From Streptomyces venezuelae (GTDB lineage Bacteria > Actinomycetota > Actinomycetes > Streptomycetales > Streptomycetaceae): a stretch of DNA of 64,000 nt. A model generated the notes under the pieces. It was not told the DNA's origin and made no database searches. It saw only the letters and a program-made list of their open reading frames with translations. Positions 37,809-46,875 of the stretch are shown here, one piece after another. Position numbers and translations under genes: made by a program. The stretch covers positions 2,092,001 to 2,156,000 of the forward strand of contig NZ_CP029189.1 of the NCBI RefSeq assembly GCF_008642275.1, given 5' to 3'. Within the stretch, counting starts at the first letter, position 1, and each line of letters starts with the position of its first letter.

Positions 37809-38165
37809 CTAGCTGAACGAGTCGCCGCAGGCGCAGGAGCCCGTGGCGTTGGGGTTGTCGATCGTGAAGCCCTGCTTCTCGATGGTGTCGACGAAGTCGA
37901 TGGAGGCGCCGTGGAGGTACGGGGAGCTCATCCGGTCCGTGACGACCTTCACACCGTCGAAGTCCTTCACGACGTCGCCGTCGAGGGAGCGCTCGTCGAA
38001 GAAGAGCTGGTAGCGCAGGCCGGAGCAGCCGCCGGGCTGGACGGCGACGCGGAGCGCCAGGTCATCGCGGCCTTCCTGCTCCAGCAGGGTCCTGACCTTC
38101 TCGGCGGCGGCGTCGGACAGGAGGATGCCGTCGCTCACAGTGGTCTTGTCGTCCTGTACGGACAT
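37809..38165 (-). CDS. erpA: Iron-sulfur cluster insertion protein (HesB/IscA/ErpA family)
   Basis: 118 residues. A-type carrier that delivers [Fe-S] clusters to apo-proteins. The three ligand cysteines are present: VQPGGCSGLRY and the C-terminal GSCACGDSF. ATG 38165 is preferred because GGGAG is nine bases upstream; an ATG two codons earlier (38171) would leave only three bases. It is divergent from nadA, whose product is a [4Fe-4S] enzyme, and near the desulfurase-TusA gene, which fits an Fe-S role. Confidence 0.92.
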   Translation of the reverse strand: MSVQDDKTTVSDGILLSDAAAEKVRTLLEQEGRDDLALRVAVQPGGCSGLRYQLFFDERSLDGDVVKDFDGVKVVTDRMSSPYLHGASIDFVDTIEKQGFTIDNPNATGSCACGDSFS

Positions 38166-38467
38166 CTGCATTCACTCCCGAAGTGGGCGGCTCCCCGCCG
38201 GGGGCGGGGAAACGTCGGACTCTTGCCGTCGGTGGCAACGAGCGGGACCGCGGATTCATTCCGGGACCCGACGCTTGTTTCAGATATTCCATGCTCGCAC
38301 ACCGCGCGCGGGGGCGGACCCGGCGAATCGTGGGCTGATGCGTCACATTGACACTATCGGCATCGTCAAACTGACGTGAAGCGGTTATGATAGATAGCGT
38401 CAAGTAGACGAGAAGTCGAAGCGATGATCCAGAAGTCCCTAGTCGCAGAACAGAAAGGGTGCGTGTC
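38166..38467. other. 302-nt divergent promoter region erpA/nadA
   Basis: No gene. On the nadA side it carries a TTGAC-N12-GTCAA inverted repeat (38348-38369), a TATGAT -10 element (38386-38391) and another GTCAA at about 38399-38403. No hairpin is seen on the erpA side. Confidence 0.5.
38348..38391 (+). promoter_or_regulatory. Putative nadA promoter and operator
   Basis: TTGAC (38348-38352) and GTCAA (38365-38369) form an inverted repeat. TATGAT at 38386-38391 fits a -10 box with no good -35, as expected for an activator- or repressor-controlled promoter. Identity of the regulator is unknown. Confidence 0.35.
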
Positions 38468-39646
38468 GTGACCACCGCCCAGCCTTTGGACGTCCAGCCG
38501 ACGCCCCTTGCCCTGCTGCTGCTCGGCCGTGAGGCCGACCCCAAGAGCGAGCGCGGGGTGGAGTGCCCCGGCGACCTGCCGTCGCCGTCGGACCCGAACC
38601 TCGTGGAGCGTGCCCGCGCGGCCAAGGAGAAGCTCGGGGACAAGGTCTTCATCCTGGGCCACCACTACCAGCGTGACGAGGTCATCGAGTTCGCGGACGT
38701 CACCGGCGACTCCTTCAAGCTGGCCAAGGACGCGGCCGCCAAGCCGGAGGCCGAGTACATCGTCTTCTGCGGCGTGCACTTCATGGCCGAGTCCGCGGAC
38801 ATCCTGACCTCGGACGACCAGAAGGTGGTCCTGCCGGACCTGGCCGCCGGCTGCTCGATGGCCGACATGGCCACCGCCGAGCAGGTCGCGGAGTGCTGGG
38901 ACGTACTGACCGAGGCCGGTGTCGCCGACGTCACGGTGCCCGTCTCGTACATGAACTCCTCCGCCGACATCAAGGCCTTCACCGGCAAGCACGGCGGCAC
39001 GATCTGCACCTCGTCCAACGCGAAGAAGGCCCTGGAGTGGGCGTTCGAGCAGGGCGAGAAGATCCTCTTCCTCCCGGACCAGCACCTGGGCCGCAACACG
39101 GCCGTCCGCGACATGGGCATGTCCCTGGACGACTGCGCGCTCTACAACCCGCACAAGCCGAACGGCGGCCTCACCGCGGAGCAGCTGCGGAACGCCAAGA
39201 TGATCCTGTGGCGCGGGCACTGCTCGGTGCACGGCCGGTTCTCGGTCGACTCGGTCAACGACGTCCGCGCCCGGATCCCCGGCGTGAACGTCCTGGTCCA
39301 CCCCGAGTGCAAGCACGAGGTCGTGGCGGCCGCGGACTACGTCGGCTCGACGGAGTACATCATCAAGGCGCTGGAGGCGGCCCCGGCCGGTTCCAAGTGG
39401 GCCATCGGCACGGAGCTGAACCTGGTCCGCCGCCTGGCGAACCGTTTCGCCGCCGAGGACAAGGAAGTCGTCTTCCTCGACAAGACGGTCTGCTTCTGCT
39501 CGACGATGAACCGCATCGACCTGCCGCACCTGGTGTGGACCCTGGAGTCCCTGGCCGAGGGCACCCTCGTCAACCAGATCCAGGTCGACAAGGAGACCGA
39601 GAGCTTCGCGAAGCTCGCGCTGGAGCGGATGCTGGCGCTCCCGTAG
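38468..39646 (+). CDS. nadA: Quinolinate synthase
   Basis: 392 residues. [4Fe-4S] enzyme condensing iminoaspartate with DHAP to quinolinate in de novo NAD synthesis. The substrate motif is GHHYQRDEV; cluster cysteines lie in IVFCGVHFMAES, the LVHPECKHEV region and KTVCFCSTMNRIDL. It is the long Gram-positive/actinobacterial form. GTG 38468 has AAAGGG eight bases upstream; a GTG three codons earlier lacks proper spacing. nadB/nadC are not in the window. Confidence 0.95.
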   Translation: MTTAQPLDVQPTPLALLLLGREADPKSERGVECPGDLPSPSDPNLVERARAAKEKLGDKVFILGHHYQRDEVIEFADVTGDSFKLAKDAAAKPEAEYIVFCGVHFMAESADILTSDDQKVVLPDLAAGCSMADMATAEQVAECWDVLTEAGVADVTVPVSYMNSSADIKAFTGKHGGTICTSSNAKKALEWAFEQGEKILFLPDQHLGRNTAVRDMGMSLDDCALYNPHKPNGGLTAEQLRNAKMILWRGHCSVHGRFSVDSVNDVRARIPGVNVLVHPECKHEVVAAADYVGSTEYIIKALEAAPAGSKWAIGTELNLVRRLANRFAAEDKEVVFLDKTVCFCSTMNRIDLPHLVWTLESLAEGTLVNQIQVDKETESFAKLALERMLALP

Positions 39647-39667
39647 CCGCTCCTCCCCCGTACGTGC

Positions 39668-39705
39668 CCGAAGGGCCGCTCCCCGGTCGAGGAGCGGCCC
39701 TTCGG
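39668..39705. terminator. 15-bp hairpin between nadA and RND gene
   Basis: CCGAAGGGCCGCTCC (39668-39682) pairs perfectly with 39691-39705 around an 8-nt loop, positioned 22 nt after nadA and 18 nt before the end of the convergent RND transporter gene. Confidence 0.8.
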
Positions 39706-39722
39706 CCTTCGTACCGCAGGTG

Positions 39723-42700
39723 TCAGGCCTTGGCCGGAACCTCGTCCTCGGCTGCGGCGGGAGCCGGGACCACCGTCAGGCGGGCCTCGCGCTTCGCCGC
39801 GCGCTTGGCGCGGCGGCGCTCCTTGCGGAGCTCGACCATCGTGTAGAGGGTCGGCACCAGCAGCAGCGTCAGGACGGTGGAGCTGACCAGGCCGCCGATC
39901 ACCACGACCGCGAGCGGCTGCGAGATGAAGCCGCCCTCGCCGGTGACGCCCAGCGCCATCGGGAGCAGCGCGAAGATCGTCGCCAGGGCCGTCATCAGGA
40001 TGGGGCGCAGCCGGTGCCGGCCGCCCTCGACGACCGCTTCGACGACGCCCAGGCCCTGGGCGCGGTACTGGTTGACCAGGTCGATCAGGACGATCGCGTT
40101 GGTCACCACGATGCCGATGAGCATCAGCATGCCGATCATCGCCGGGACGCCCATCGGGGTGCCGGTGGCGATGAGCAGGCCGAGCGCGCCGGTCGCCGCG
40201 AACGGGATGGAGACCAGCAGGATCAGCGGCTGGACCAGCGACCGGAAGGTCGCGACCAGCAGCATGAACACGATCGCGATGGCCGCGAGCATGGCCAGGC
40301 CCAGCGAGCCGAAGGCCTCGTCCTGGTCCTCGGAGACGCCGCCGATGGAGGCGGTGGCGCCCTCCGGCAGGTCCAGGGCCTTGAGCTTGGTCTGCAGCTC
40401 GGCGCTGACCGCGCCGGTGTTGTCGCCGAGCGGCCGTGCCGTGACGGTGGCGGCGCGGGCGCCGTCGATCCGGGTCATCGCGACCGGTCCGGGGACCTCC
40501 TTGACCTCGGCGATGTCACCGAGCCTGACCGGGCCGACCGGGAGCGCCTGCAGTTCGGCCAGGGTGGTGGCCGGCTTCGCGGACCTGATGACGATGTCCC
40601 GCTCGGTGTCGTCGAGTACGGCCTTGCCCGCCGGGTTGCCCCGGACGGCCTGCGCGACGACCGCGCCGAGCGCGGCCTGGTCCAGGCCGGCCTCGGCCGT
40701 CTTGGGGGTGGCGGTCACGGAGATGCGGGGCACGGACTGGGACAGGTCGCTCTGCACGTCGGCGACGTTCCCCAGCTTCGCGACCTCGGCGCGGACCTGC
40801 TCGGCGGCCTCGGCGAGGACCTTGCCGTCACCGGCCTTGACGACCACGCTGAGGTTCTGGCTGCCGAAGCCGTCGCCCGCGACGATGCGGGTCTCGCCGA
40901 TGCCGTCGAGAGCGGCCAGCTTGCTCTCGATGCCCTTCTTGACGGCGTCCGCCTTGCCGGAGTCCTTCAGGCTGACCTGGTACGAGGCCTGGTTGGAGCC
41001 CGTACCGCCGCCGAAGGCCGCGAGGAAGCCGGAGGAGCCGACGGTGACCTGGTAGCTCTTGACGCCGTCGACCGAGGACAGCACCTGCTCGATCTTGCGG
41101 CTCGCCTCGTCGGAGGCCGCGAGCGAGGTGCCGGGGGCGAGCTCCTGCTTGACCGTCAGGACTTCTTGCTCGCCCTGGTCGAAGAAGTTGGTCTTCAGCA
41201 GCGGGGTCATCCCGAAGGTGCCGAAGAGGACGACCACCGCGATGGCCACACTGGTGAGCCGGCGGCGGGTGGCGAAGCCCAGGACGCGGACGTAGAAGAG
41301 CTGGAGGCGGCTGCGCGCCTCCTTCTCCTCGGCCTCGCGGCGGGCCTTGGCCGCGCTCTCGGCGTTGCCGGGCTCGACGCCCTTGGGCGCGCTCAGGAAC
41401 CAGTACGAGAGCACCGGTACGACCGTCAGCGAGACGAGCAGCGAGGCCAGCAGGGCGGCGGTGACGGTGAGCGAGAAGGAGCCGAAGAGCTCGCCGATCA
41501 TGCCGCCGGTGAGGCCGATCGGGAGGAAGACGGCGACGGTGGTGAGGGTGGAGGAGGTGACCGCGCCGGCGACCTCCTTGACCGCGGTGATGATCGCGGC
41601 CTCGCGCTCCTCGCCGTAGCCGAGGTGGCGCTTGATGTTCTCCAGGACCACGATCGAGTCGTCGACGACGCGGCCGATGGCGATGGTGAGGGCGCCCAGG
41701 GTCAGCATGTTGAGCGACAGGTCCTGGGTCCACAGCACGATGAGCGCGAGGACGACGGACAGCGGGATGGAGACCGCCGTGACCAGCGTCGAGCGCAGCG
41801 AGGCCAGGAAGACCAGGATCACGATCACCGCGAAGAGCAGGCCGAGCAGGCCTTCGGTGGTGAGGCTGGAGATGGACTTGGCGACGGCCGGGCCCTGGTC
41901 GCTGACGACGGTGAGGTCGGCTCCGGCGCCGAGCGTGGTGCGCAGCCCGGGCAGCTTGTCCTTGACCGCGTCGGAGATGGCGACGGCGCTGCCGTCCTTG
42001 TCCATGGTGAGGACGAGGGCGAGGCTGGGCTTGCCGTTGGTGCGGGTGATGGAGACGGCCTTGGCCGGCTCCTGCTTCACGGAGGCGACGTCGGCGAGGC
42101 GGACGGCCGGCTTGCCCGTACCGGGGCTCAGGCGCAGCTCTTCGAGCTGGGCGAGGGAGGTGTAGCCGCCGCCGACGCGTACGGTGCGGTTCTTGCCCGC
42201 CTCGTCGAAGGAGCCGGCGGGGACGGCCGCGCCGCCCGCCTGGAGGCCCGCGGCGAGCTTGGCGCCGTCGAGGCCGGCGGCCGCGAGCTTGGCGGTGTCG
42301 GGGGTGACGGTGACCTGGAGGTCCTGGACGCCGTCGACGGTGACCTGGCCGACGCCCTCGATGTCGGAGAGGACGGGGACGACGGAACGTTCCAGCTGGT
42401 CGGCGAGCGCCTGCTGGTCCTTGTCGGCGGTGACGGCCAGGATGACGGTCGGGATGTCGTCGGTGGAACCGGCCACGACCTGCGGCTCCACGTCGGCGGG
42501 CAGCCGGACGCGAGCCCGGTTCACGGCCTGCTGGACGTCGGCGACGAGCTGCTTGGTGCCGCTGTCGCCGTAGTCGAAGGTGGCCATGATGAGGGCGTTG
42601 CCCTCGCTGGCGGTGGAGGTGATGCCGGTGAGGCCGTCGACACCCTTGAGCATGGCCTCGATCGGTTCGACGACCTGCTTCTCGACCACGTCGGGCGAGG

Positions 42701-42863
42701 CGCCCTGGTACGGCGCGAGCACGGACACCATCGGCAGTTCGATGGAGGGCAGCAGCTGCTGCTTGAGCTGCGGGATGGCTATGGCGCCGAAGAGCAGCGC
42801 CACGATCGACACGAGGCCGACCAGGGCCCTTTGGGCCAGGCTGAAGCGGGACAGCCACGACAT
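39723..42863 (-). CDS. RND-family (HAE1/AcrB-like) efflux permease
   Basis: 1046 residues. Full-length proton-driven tripartite-type pump: 12 TM helices in two halves, with the large periplasmic-type loops between TM1-2 and TM7-8. Recognisable blocks are IPQLKQQLLPSIELP, VEKQVVEPIEAML, the TM4 region GRVVDDSIVVLENIKRHL with proton-relay Asp residues, and the second-half FAATGALGLL and MLIGIVVTNAIVLIDLVN. No membrane-fusion protein or outer channel is adjacent, as usual in Gram-positives. The start is ATG 42863; the frame runs on upstream without RBS. The substrate is unknown, perhaps a hydrophobic compound. Confidence 0.92.
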   Translation of the reverse strand: MSWLSRFSLAQRALVGLVSIVALLFGAIAIPQLKQQLLPSIELPMVSVLAPYQGASPDVVEKQVVEPIEAMLKGVDGLTGITSTASEGNALIMATFDYGDSGTKQLVADVQQAVNRARVRLPADVEPQVVAGSTDDIPTVILAVTADKDQQALADQLERSVVPVLSDIEGVGQVTVDGVQDLQVTVTPDTAKLAAAGLDGAKLAAGLQAGGAAVPAGSFDEAGKNRTVRVGGGYTSLAQLEELRLSPGTGKPAVRLADVASVKQEPAKAVSITRTNGKPSLALVLTMDKDGSAVAISDAVKDKLPGLRTTLGAGADLTVVSDQGPAVAKSISSLTTEGLLGLLFAVIVILVFLASLRSTLVTAVSIPLSVVLALIVLWTQDLSLNMLTLGALTIAIGRVVDDSIVVLENIKRHLGYGEEREAAIITAVKEVAGAVTSSTLTTVAVFLPIGLTGGMIGELFGSFSLTVTAALLASLLVSLTVVPVLSYWFLSAPKGVEPGNAESAAKARREAEEKEARSRLQLFYVRVLGFATRRRLTSVAIAVVVLFGTFGMTPLLKTNFFDQGEQEVLTVKQELAPGTSLAASDEASRKIEQVLSSVDGVKSYQVTVGSSGFLAAFGGGTGSNQASYQVSLKDSGKADAVKKGIESKLAALDGIGETRIVAGDGFGSQNLSVVVKAGDGKVLAEAAEQVRAEVAKLGNVADVQSDLSQSVPRISVTATPKTAEAGLDQAALGAVVAQAVRGNPAGKAVLDDTERDIVIRSAKPATTLAELQALPVGPVRLGDIAEVKEVPGPVAMTRIDGARAATVTARPLGDNTGAVSAELQTKLKALDLPEGATASIGGVSEDQDEAFGSLGLAMLAAIAIVFMLLVATFRSLVQPLILLVSIPFAATGALGLLIATGTPMGVPAMIGMLMLIGIVVTNAIVLIDLVNQYRAQGLGVVEAVVEGGRHRLRPILMTALATIFALLPMALGVTGEGGFISQPLAVVVIGGLVSSTVLTLLLVPTLYTMVELRKERRRAKRAAKREARLTVVPAPAAAEDEVPAKA

Positions 42864-42999
42864 GGGTATGAGATCTCTCTGCAGTGACGAACGCGAGGGC
42901 ACTCCTACCCTGTCGCACCGCCGCGGGGGGTTTCGTCGCTCGCAGGTGCCGTCCTTATGTGCGGCATACCGCGAATGGAGTACGCCGTACCGGGCGGTG

Positions 43000-43722
43000 C
43001 TACTCCGCGCGGGGGCGCACCAGTCCCGATTCGTAGGCAATAACCACCAATTGGGCCCGGTCGCGGGCGCCCAGCTTGGCCATGGCCCGGTTCACGTGGG
43101 TCTTGACGGTCAGCGGGCTGACCTCCAGCCGCCCCGCGATCCCGTCGTTCGACAGCCCGGCCGCGACGTGCACGAGGACCTCGCGCTCGCGGACGGTCAG
43201 AGCGGCGAGCCGCTCGGAGTGCGCCCCGGCCGAAGACCCGGCGGCGGCCGGGCCGCCGCCTTGGGCGAGGAAGGTGGCGATGAGCCCCTTGGTGGCGGCC
43301 GGCGAGAGCAGCGCCTCACCGGCCGCGGCGACGCGGATGGCGTTCAGCAGCTCCTCGGGCTCGGCACCCTTGCCGAGGAAGCCGGAGGCTCCGGCCCGCA
43401 GGGCCGAGACCACGTACTCGTCGACCTCGAAGGTCGTCAGCATCACCACGCGCACACCGGCGAGTTCCGGATCCGCGCTGATCATGCGGGTGGCGGCGAG
43501 CCCGTCGGTACCGGGCATCCGGATGTCCATGAGGACGACGTCCGGGCGCGTCCGGCGGGCGAGCTCGAAGGCCTGCGCGCCGTCGGAGGCCTCCCCCACG
43601 ACCTCCATGTCGGCCTCGGAGTCGACGAGCACCCTGAACGCGCTGCGCAGCAGCGCCTGGTCGTCGGCGAGCAGCACCCTGACGGGCGCGGCGGAGGGCA
43701 GGTCCGTCACAACGTGGTCCAC
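43000..43722 (-). CDS. NarL/FixJ-type response regulator (LuxR output)
   Basis: 240 residues. Receiver domain with LLADDQALLR (acidic pair), phospho-Asp in VVLMDIRMPG, Thr in VVMLTTF and Lys in FLGKGAEPEEL. C-terminal LuxR HTH with LTVREREVLVHVAAGLSN and SPLTVKTHVNRAMAKL. It is a functional-looking regulator without an adjacent sensor kinase; the nearest kinase without a partner lies at 53847-55067. It sits 32 nt downstream of cobS on the same strand, so the two may share a transcript. Confidence 0.93.
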   Translation of the reverse strand: MDHVVTDLPSAAPVRVLLADDQALLRSAFRVLVDSEADMEVVGEASDGAQAFELARRTRPDVVLMDIRMPGTDGLAATRMISADPELAGVRVVMLTTFEVDEYVVSALRAGASGFLGKGAEPEELLNAIRVAAAGEALLSPAATKGLIATFLAQGGGPAAAGSSAGAHSERLAALTVREREVLVHVAAGLSNDGIAGRLEVSPLTVKTHVNRAMAKLGARDRAQLVVIAYESGLVRPRAE

Positions 43723-43754
43723 GGGGTGAGCGTACGCGGACCCGCCACCGGCGC

Positions 43755-44576
43755 TCAGCCCAGGGCGAGGACGATCAGGGCGGTGGTCGCCGCGACCTCG
43801 GCGAGGGCGCCGAAGACGTCGCCGGTGACCCCGTCGAAGCGGCGTACACAGCGGCGCAGCAGCAGTTCGGCGGCGAGCAGGGCGGCCAGGACCGCCGCCG
43901 CGCTGCGGCCTGCGGCGGGCAGTCCCAGCGGGAGTGCGGCGGCCGTGGCCAGCACGACGACGAGGACGGCGATCAGCAGGGCGGCGGGCCGCGGGACCGC
44001 TCCGGCGACGGCGGCGCCGAGCCCCCCGGGGCGGGCCGCCGGGATGCCGTCCCTGCAGGCCAGGGTCATGGCGAGGCGGGCGGCCACGGCGGCGACCACG
44101 GCGGCGAGGGCGCCGCGGGTCCAGCTGTCGGCGTAGATGTCGGACAGGGCGGCCACCTGCAGGAGCAGCACGATCACCAGGGCCACGACACCGAAGGGGC
44201 CGATGTCGGACTGCTTCATGATCCGCAGGGCCTCGTCCGCGGGTTTGGCGCTGCCGAGGCCGTCGGCGGTGTCGGCCAGGCCGTCGAGGTGCAGCGCGCG
44301 GGTCAGCGCGGCCGGTACGGCGACGGTGACGGCCGCGGCGAGCAGCGGGCCCGCGCCGAGCAGCAGCAGAAGCACCCCGGGCAGGGCCGCGAGCACCCCC
44401 ACGACCAGCCCGGCGAGCGGGGCGCAGGCCATTCCGGTGCGGGCCGCGGGGCGGTCCCAGCGGGTGATGCGGGCGGGCAGCACGGTGAGGGTGCCGAACG
44501 CGAAGCGGACGCCGTCGGGGAACGAGGCGCGTTCCGGGGGCGGCGTCTGGGGCGGGCCGTCGTACGAATCTGTCAT
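43755..44576 (-). CDS. cobS: Adenosylcobinamide-GDP ribazoletransferase (cobalamin synthase)
   Basis: 273 residues. Integral membrane enzyme joining alpha-ribazole to adenosylcobinamide-GDP in the last steps of cobalamin synthesis. The conserved acidic motif RALHLDGLADTADGLGS (about residues 92-108) is the divalent-metal/substrate site. About six to seven TM helices follow, ending TALIVLALG. It belongs functionally with the CobU fusion and cobT 4-6 kb away on the other strand. No cobalamin riboswitch is visible upstream. Confidence 0.92.
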   Translation of the reverse strand: MTDSYDGPPQTPPPERASFPDGVRFAFGTLTVLPARITRWDRPAARTGMACAPLAGLVVGVLAALPGVLLLLLGAGPLLAAAVTVAVPAALTRALHLDGLADTADGLGSAKPADEALRIMKQSDIGPFGVVALVIVLLLQVAALSDIYADSWTRGALAAVVAAVAARLAMTLACRDGIPAARPGGLGAAVAGAVPRPAALLIAVLVVVLATAAALPLGLPAAGRSAAAVLAALLAAELLLRRCVRRFDGVTGDVFGALAEVAATTALIVLALG

Positions 44577-44646
44577 CGGCGGGAACGGTACCCGTTCGTC
44601 GCGGACGGTAAATTACCCATTACATGCCAAACAGGGAGTCAGTGGG

Positions 44647-45420
44647 ATGGGTCACTGGTGGTACCGGAACATCGTCGAGCCGGGGAAGCTGCCGCTCCTG
44701 CTCGCGCTGCTCTCCTTCGTGCTGTCGTTCCTGGTCACCCGCATGATCACCCGGATGATCCGGGCCGGTCGGGGGCCCTTCAAGAACGTCACTCCGGGGG
44801 GTCTGCACATCCATCACGTGGTGCCGGGCGTGATCCTCGTGATCATCGGGGGTTTCGGCGCGGTCGGCAGCGGCCGGTACGGCTTCGGCGCGTACGCCTC
44901 CGCCGTGATCTTCGGTCTGGGCGCGGGCCTGGTCCTGGACGAGTTCGCGCTGATCCTGCACCTCGACGACGTCTACTGGAGCGAGCAGGGCCGCAAGAGC
45001 GTGGAGCTGGTGGTGATCACGGCCGCCGTCGTGGCCCTGGTCATCGGCGGGTTCGTGCCCTTCGGGGTGAACGACCTGTCCAGCGAGGAGCGGCAGAGCC
45101 GCGGCCTCGTCGTCATGAACGGGGCCACCAACTTCTTCCTGGCCCTGATCGCCCTGTGGAAGGGCAAGGCGCGCACCGCGCTCTTCGGCCTGGTCGTCCC
45201 CCTGGTGGCGCTGGTCGGCGCGATCCGGCTGGCCCGGCCGGGATCCCCGTACGCGAAGCGGTTCTACGCGAACCGGCCGCGGGCCCGGGCCAAGGCCGGG
45301 CTGCGCGCCTTCCACCACGACCGGCGCTGGGCGGGGCCGCGCCGCAAATTCGAGAACTTCATCGGCGGGACCCCCGACCCGGACCACCCCGTCTCCCTGG
45401 AGAAGCCGCCCGGGCCCTGA
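44647..45420 (+). CDS. Conserved actinobacterial integral membrane protein
   Basis: 257 residues, about six TM helices (15-35, 55-75, 85-105, 125-145, 160-175 and 180-195). Distinctive conserved polar motifs inside or next to membrane segments are GLHIHHVVPGV and LDEFALILHLDDVYW. His and Asp clusters of this kind hint at a metal-dependent membrane enzyme, but no function is established. AGGGAG is eight bases before ATG 44647. The gene is divergent from cobS. Confidence 0.8.
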   Translation: MGHWWYRNIVEPGKLPLLLALLSFVLSFLVTRMITRMIRAGRGPFKNVTPGGLHIHHVVPGVILVIIGGFGAVGSGRYGFGAYASAVIFGLGAGLVLDEFALILHLDDVYWSEQGRKSVELVVITAAVVALVIGGFVPFGVNDLSSEERQSRGLVVMNGATNFFLALIALWKGKARTALFGLVVPLVALVGAIRLARPGSPYAKRFYANRPRARAKAGLRAFHHDRRWAGPRRKFENFIGGTPDPDHPVSLEKPPGP

Positions 45421-45422
45421 CG

Positions 45423-45467
45423 ACGACGGCGGGCCCTCCCCCGTCGAAGGGGAGGGCCCGCCGTCGT
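45423..45467. terminator. 19-bp hairpin between convergent genes
   Basis: Arm 45423-45441 is exactly complementary to 45449-45467 across a 7-nt loop. It serves the membrane protein (ends 45420) and pspAA (ends 45517). Confidence 0.85.
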
Positions 45468-45516
45468 ACCGTCGGTGTGCCCGGTCCGTCCGGGCCCGGC
45501 CCGCGCCGGCCCGCGC

Positions 45517-45795
45517 TCAGCCCGGGATCAGGCCGTCGTCGCTGAGCATCTCCCTGACCTCGTCCAGAGCGGCGTCGGCAGCGGGGAGGATCAGCTCGGA
45601 CGGCTCCAGTGCGTCGTCCGGCAGCGGCGTGCCGAGCCGCCGGACGGCGTCGAGCAGCGCGCCCAGCGTCCGCCGGAAGCCCTCCTCGTCACCGCCCTCC
45701 ATCTCCGAGAGCAGTTCGTCGTCCAGCCTGTTGAGCTCGGGGAAGTGGCTGTCGGCCACTTCCACCTGGCCTTCCCCCATGATGCGGACAATCAT
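45517..45795 (-). CDS. pspAA: PspA-associated protein PspAA
   Basis: 92 residues, acidic: MIVRIMGEGQVEV opening, then a helical ELNRLDDELLSEMEG segment and DEVREMLSDDGLIPG end. This is the small partner regularly encoded beside actinobacterial and archaeal PspA. It starts 13 nt after the pspA stop on the same strand, so the two are co-transcribed. It probably modulates PspA assembly at stressed membranes; inference from family context. Confidence 0.88.
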   Translation of the reverse strand: MIVRIMGEGQVEVADSHFPELNRLDDELLSEMEGGDEEGFRRTLGALLDAVRRLGTPLPDDALEPSELILPAADAALDEVREMLSDDGLIPG

Positions 45796-45808
45796 GACGG
45801 GCCCCGTC

Positions 45809-46603
45809 CTACTGCTTGTCGAACCGGTGCGGAGTCTGCGTCTGCTGGCCGTCGCCCTGGGCGCCGCCCTCGATGGCCTGCTGCTGGGCGGACGGGCCGC
45901 CCGCCAGCTCGGCCTTCATGCGCTGGAGCTCCAGCTCCACGTCCGTACCGCCCGAGAGGCGGTCCAGCTCGGCCTGGATGTCGTCCTTGGAGCCGAGGCC
46001 GCTCTGGTCGTCGAGCGCGCCGGAGGCCAGCAGCTCGTCGATCGCGCCGGCGCGGGCCTGCAGCTGCGCGGTCTTGTCCTCGGCCCGCTGGATGGCCAGG
46101 CCGACGTCGCTCATCTCCTCCGAGATGCCGGAGAAGGACTCGGCGATGCGGGTCTGCGCCTGGGCCGCCGTGTACGTGGCCTTGATGGTCTCCTTCTTCG
46201 TGCGGAAGGCGTCGACCTTGGCCTGGAGGCGCTGGGCGGCGAGGGTCAGCTTCTCCTCCTCGCCCTGCAGGGTCTGGTGCTGCACCTCCAGGTCGCTGAC
46301 CTGCTGCTGGAGCGAGGCGCGCCGGGACAGGGCCTCACGGGCCAGGTCCTCGCGGCCCAGGGCGAGCGCCTTGCGGCCCTGGTCCTCCAGCTTGGCGGAC
46401 TGGCCCTGGAGCTGGTTCAGCTGCAGCTCCAGGCGCTTGCGGGAGGTCGCCACGTCGGCGACTCCGCGGCGCACCTTCTGCAGCAGCTCAAGCTGCTTCT
46501 GGTACGAGTAGTCGAGGGTCTCGCGCGGGTCCTCGGCCCGGTCAAGGGCCTTGTTCGCCTTCGCGCGGAAGATCATCCCCATACGCTTCATGACACCGCT
46601 CAT
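45809..46603 (-). CDS. pspA: Phage shock protein A (PspA/IM30/ESCRT-III family)
   Basis: 264 residues. Almost entirely helical/coiled coil (about residues 20-200), with the N-terminal amphipathic MSGVMKRMGMIFRAKANKAL that binds stressed membranes and the conserved EDPRETLDYSYQKQ. The C-terminal part is Gln/Gly-rich and poorly ordered. It maintains the proton-motive force and envelope integrity. The start is placed at ATG 46603 because of the conserved opening; the frame extends to 46660 without an RBS. Confidence 0.93.
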   Translation of the reverse strand: MSGVMKRMGMIFRAKANKALDRAEDPRETLDYSYQKQLELLQKVRRGVADVATSRKRLELQLNQLQGQSAKLEDQGRKALALGREDLAREALSRRASLQQQVSDLEVQHQTLQGEEEKLTLAAQRLQAKVDAFRTKKETIKATYTAAQAQTRIAESFSGISEEMSDVGLAIQRAEDKTAQLQARAGAIDELLASGALDDQSGLGSKDDIQAELDRLSGGTDVELELQRMKAELAGGPSAQQQAIEGGAQGDGQQTQTPHRFDKQ

Positions 46604-46875
46604 GGGCTTCGCGCGCCCCCTTCTAGACGGACTGTGCTCCAGGTCACCGACAGGACCCACAGTACGGGCCCTGTCTCCATTACCGCACTGTTCGAGTACG
46701 GATGCGCTCCTCCTCCAGGACGACTACACCCGCGCCCCGTCAGGCGTAAGGAGTAGGTGATCCCAGGAGGACGGGCCCACCGCACGTACCGTGCAAGGGG
46801 AAGGACGCCCGCCGTTGCCGGATCGTTCCCCAGCGGGGTGGGGCCCATGCCCGCAACCACGTAGGCTTGGGTTTT

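Noticed and set aside
39720..42887. Long plus-strand ORF of about 1055 codons antisense to the RND pump
   Set aside because: Its low-complexity Gly/Asp/Arg composition is typical of the antisense frame of a high-GC gene. The minus-strand frame encodes a complete RND transporter.
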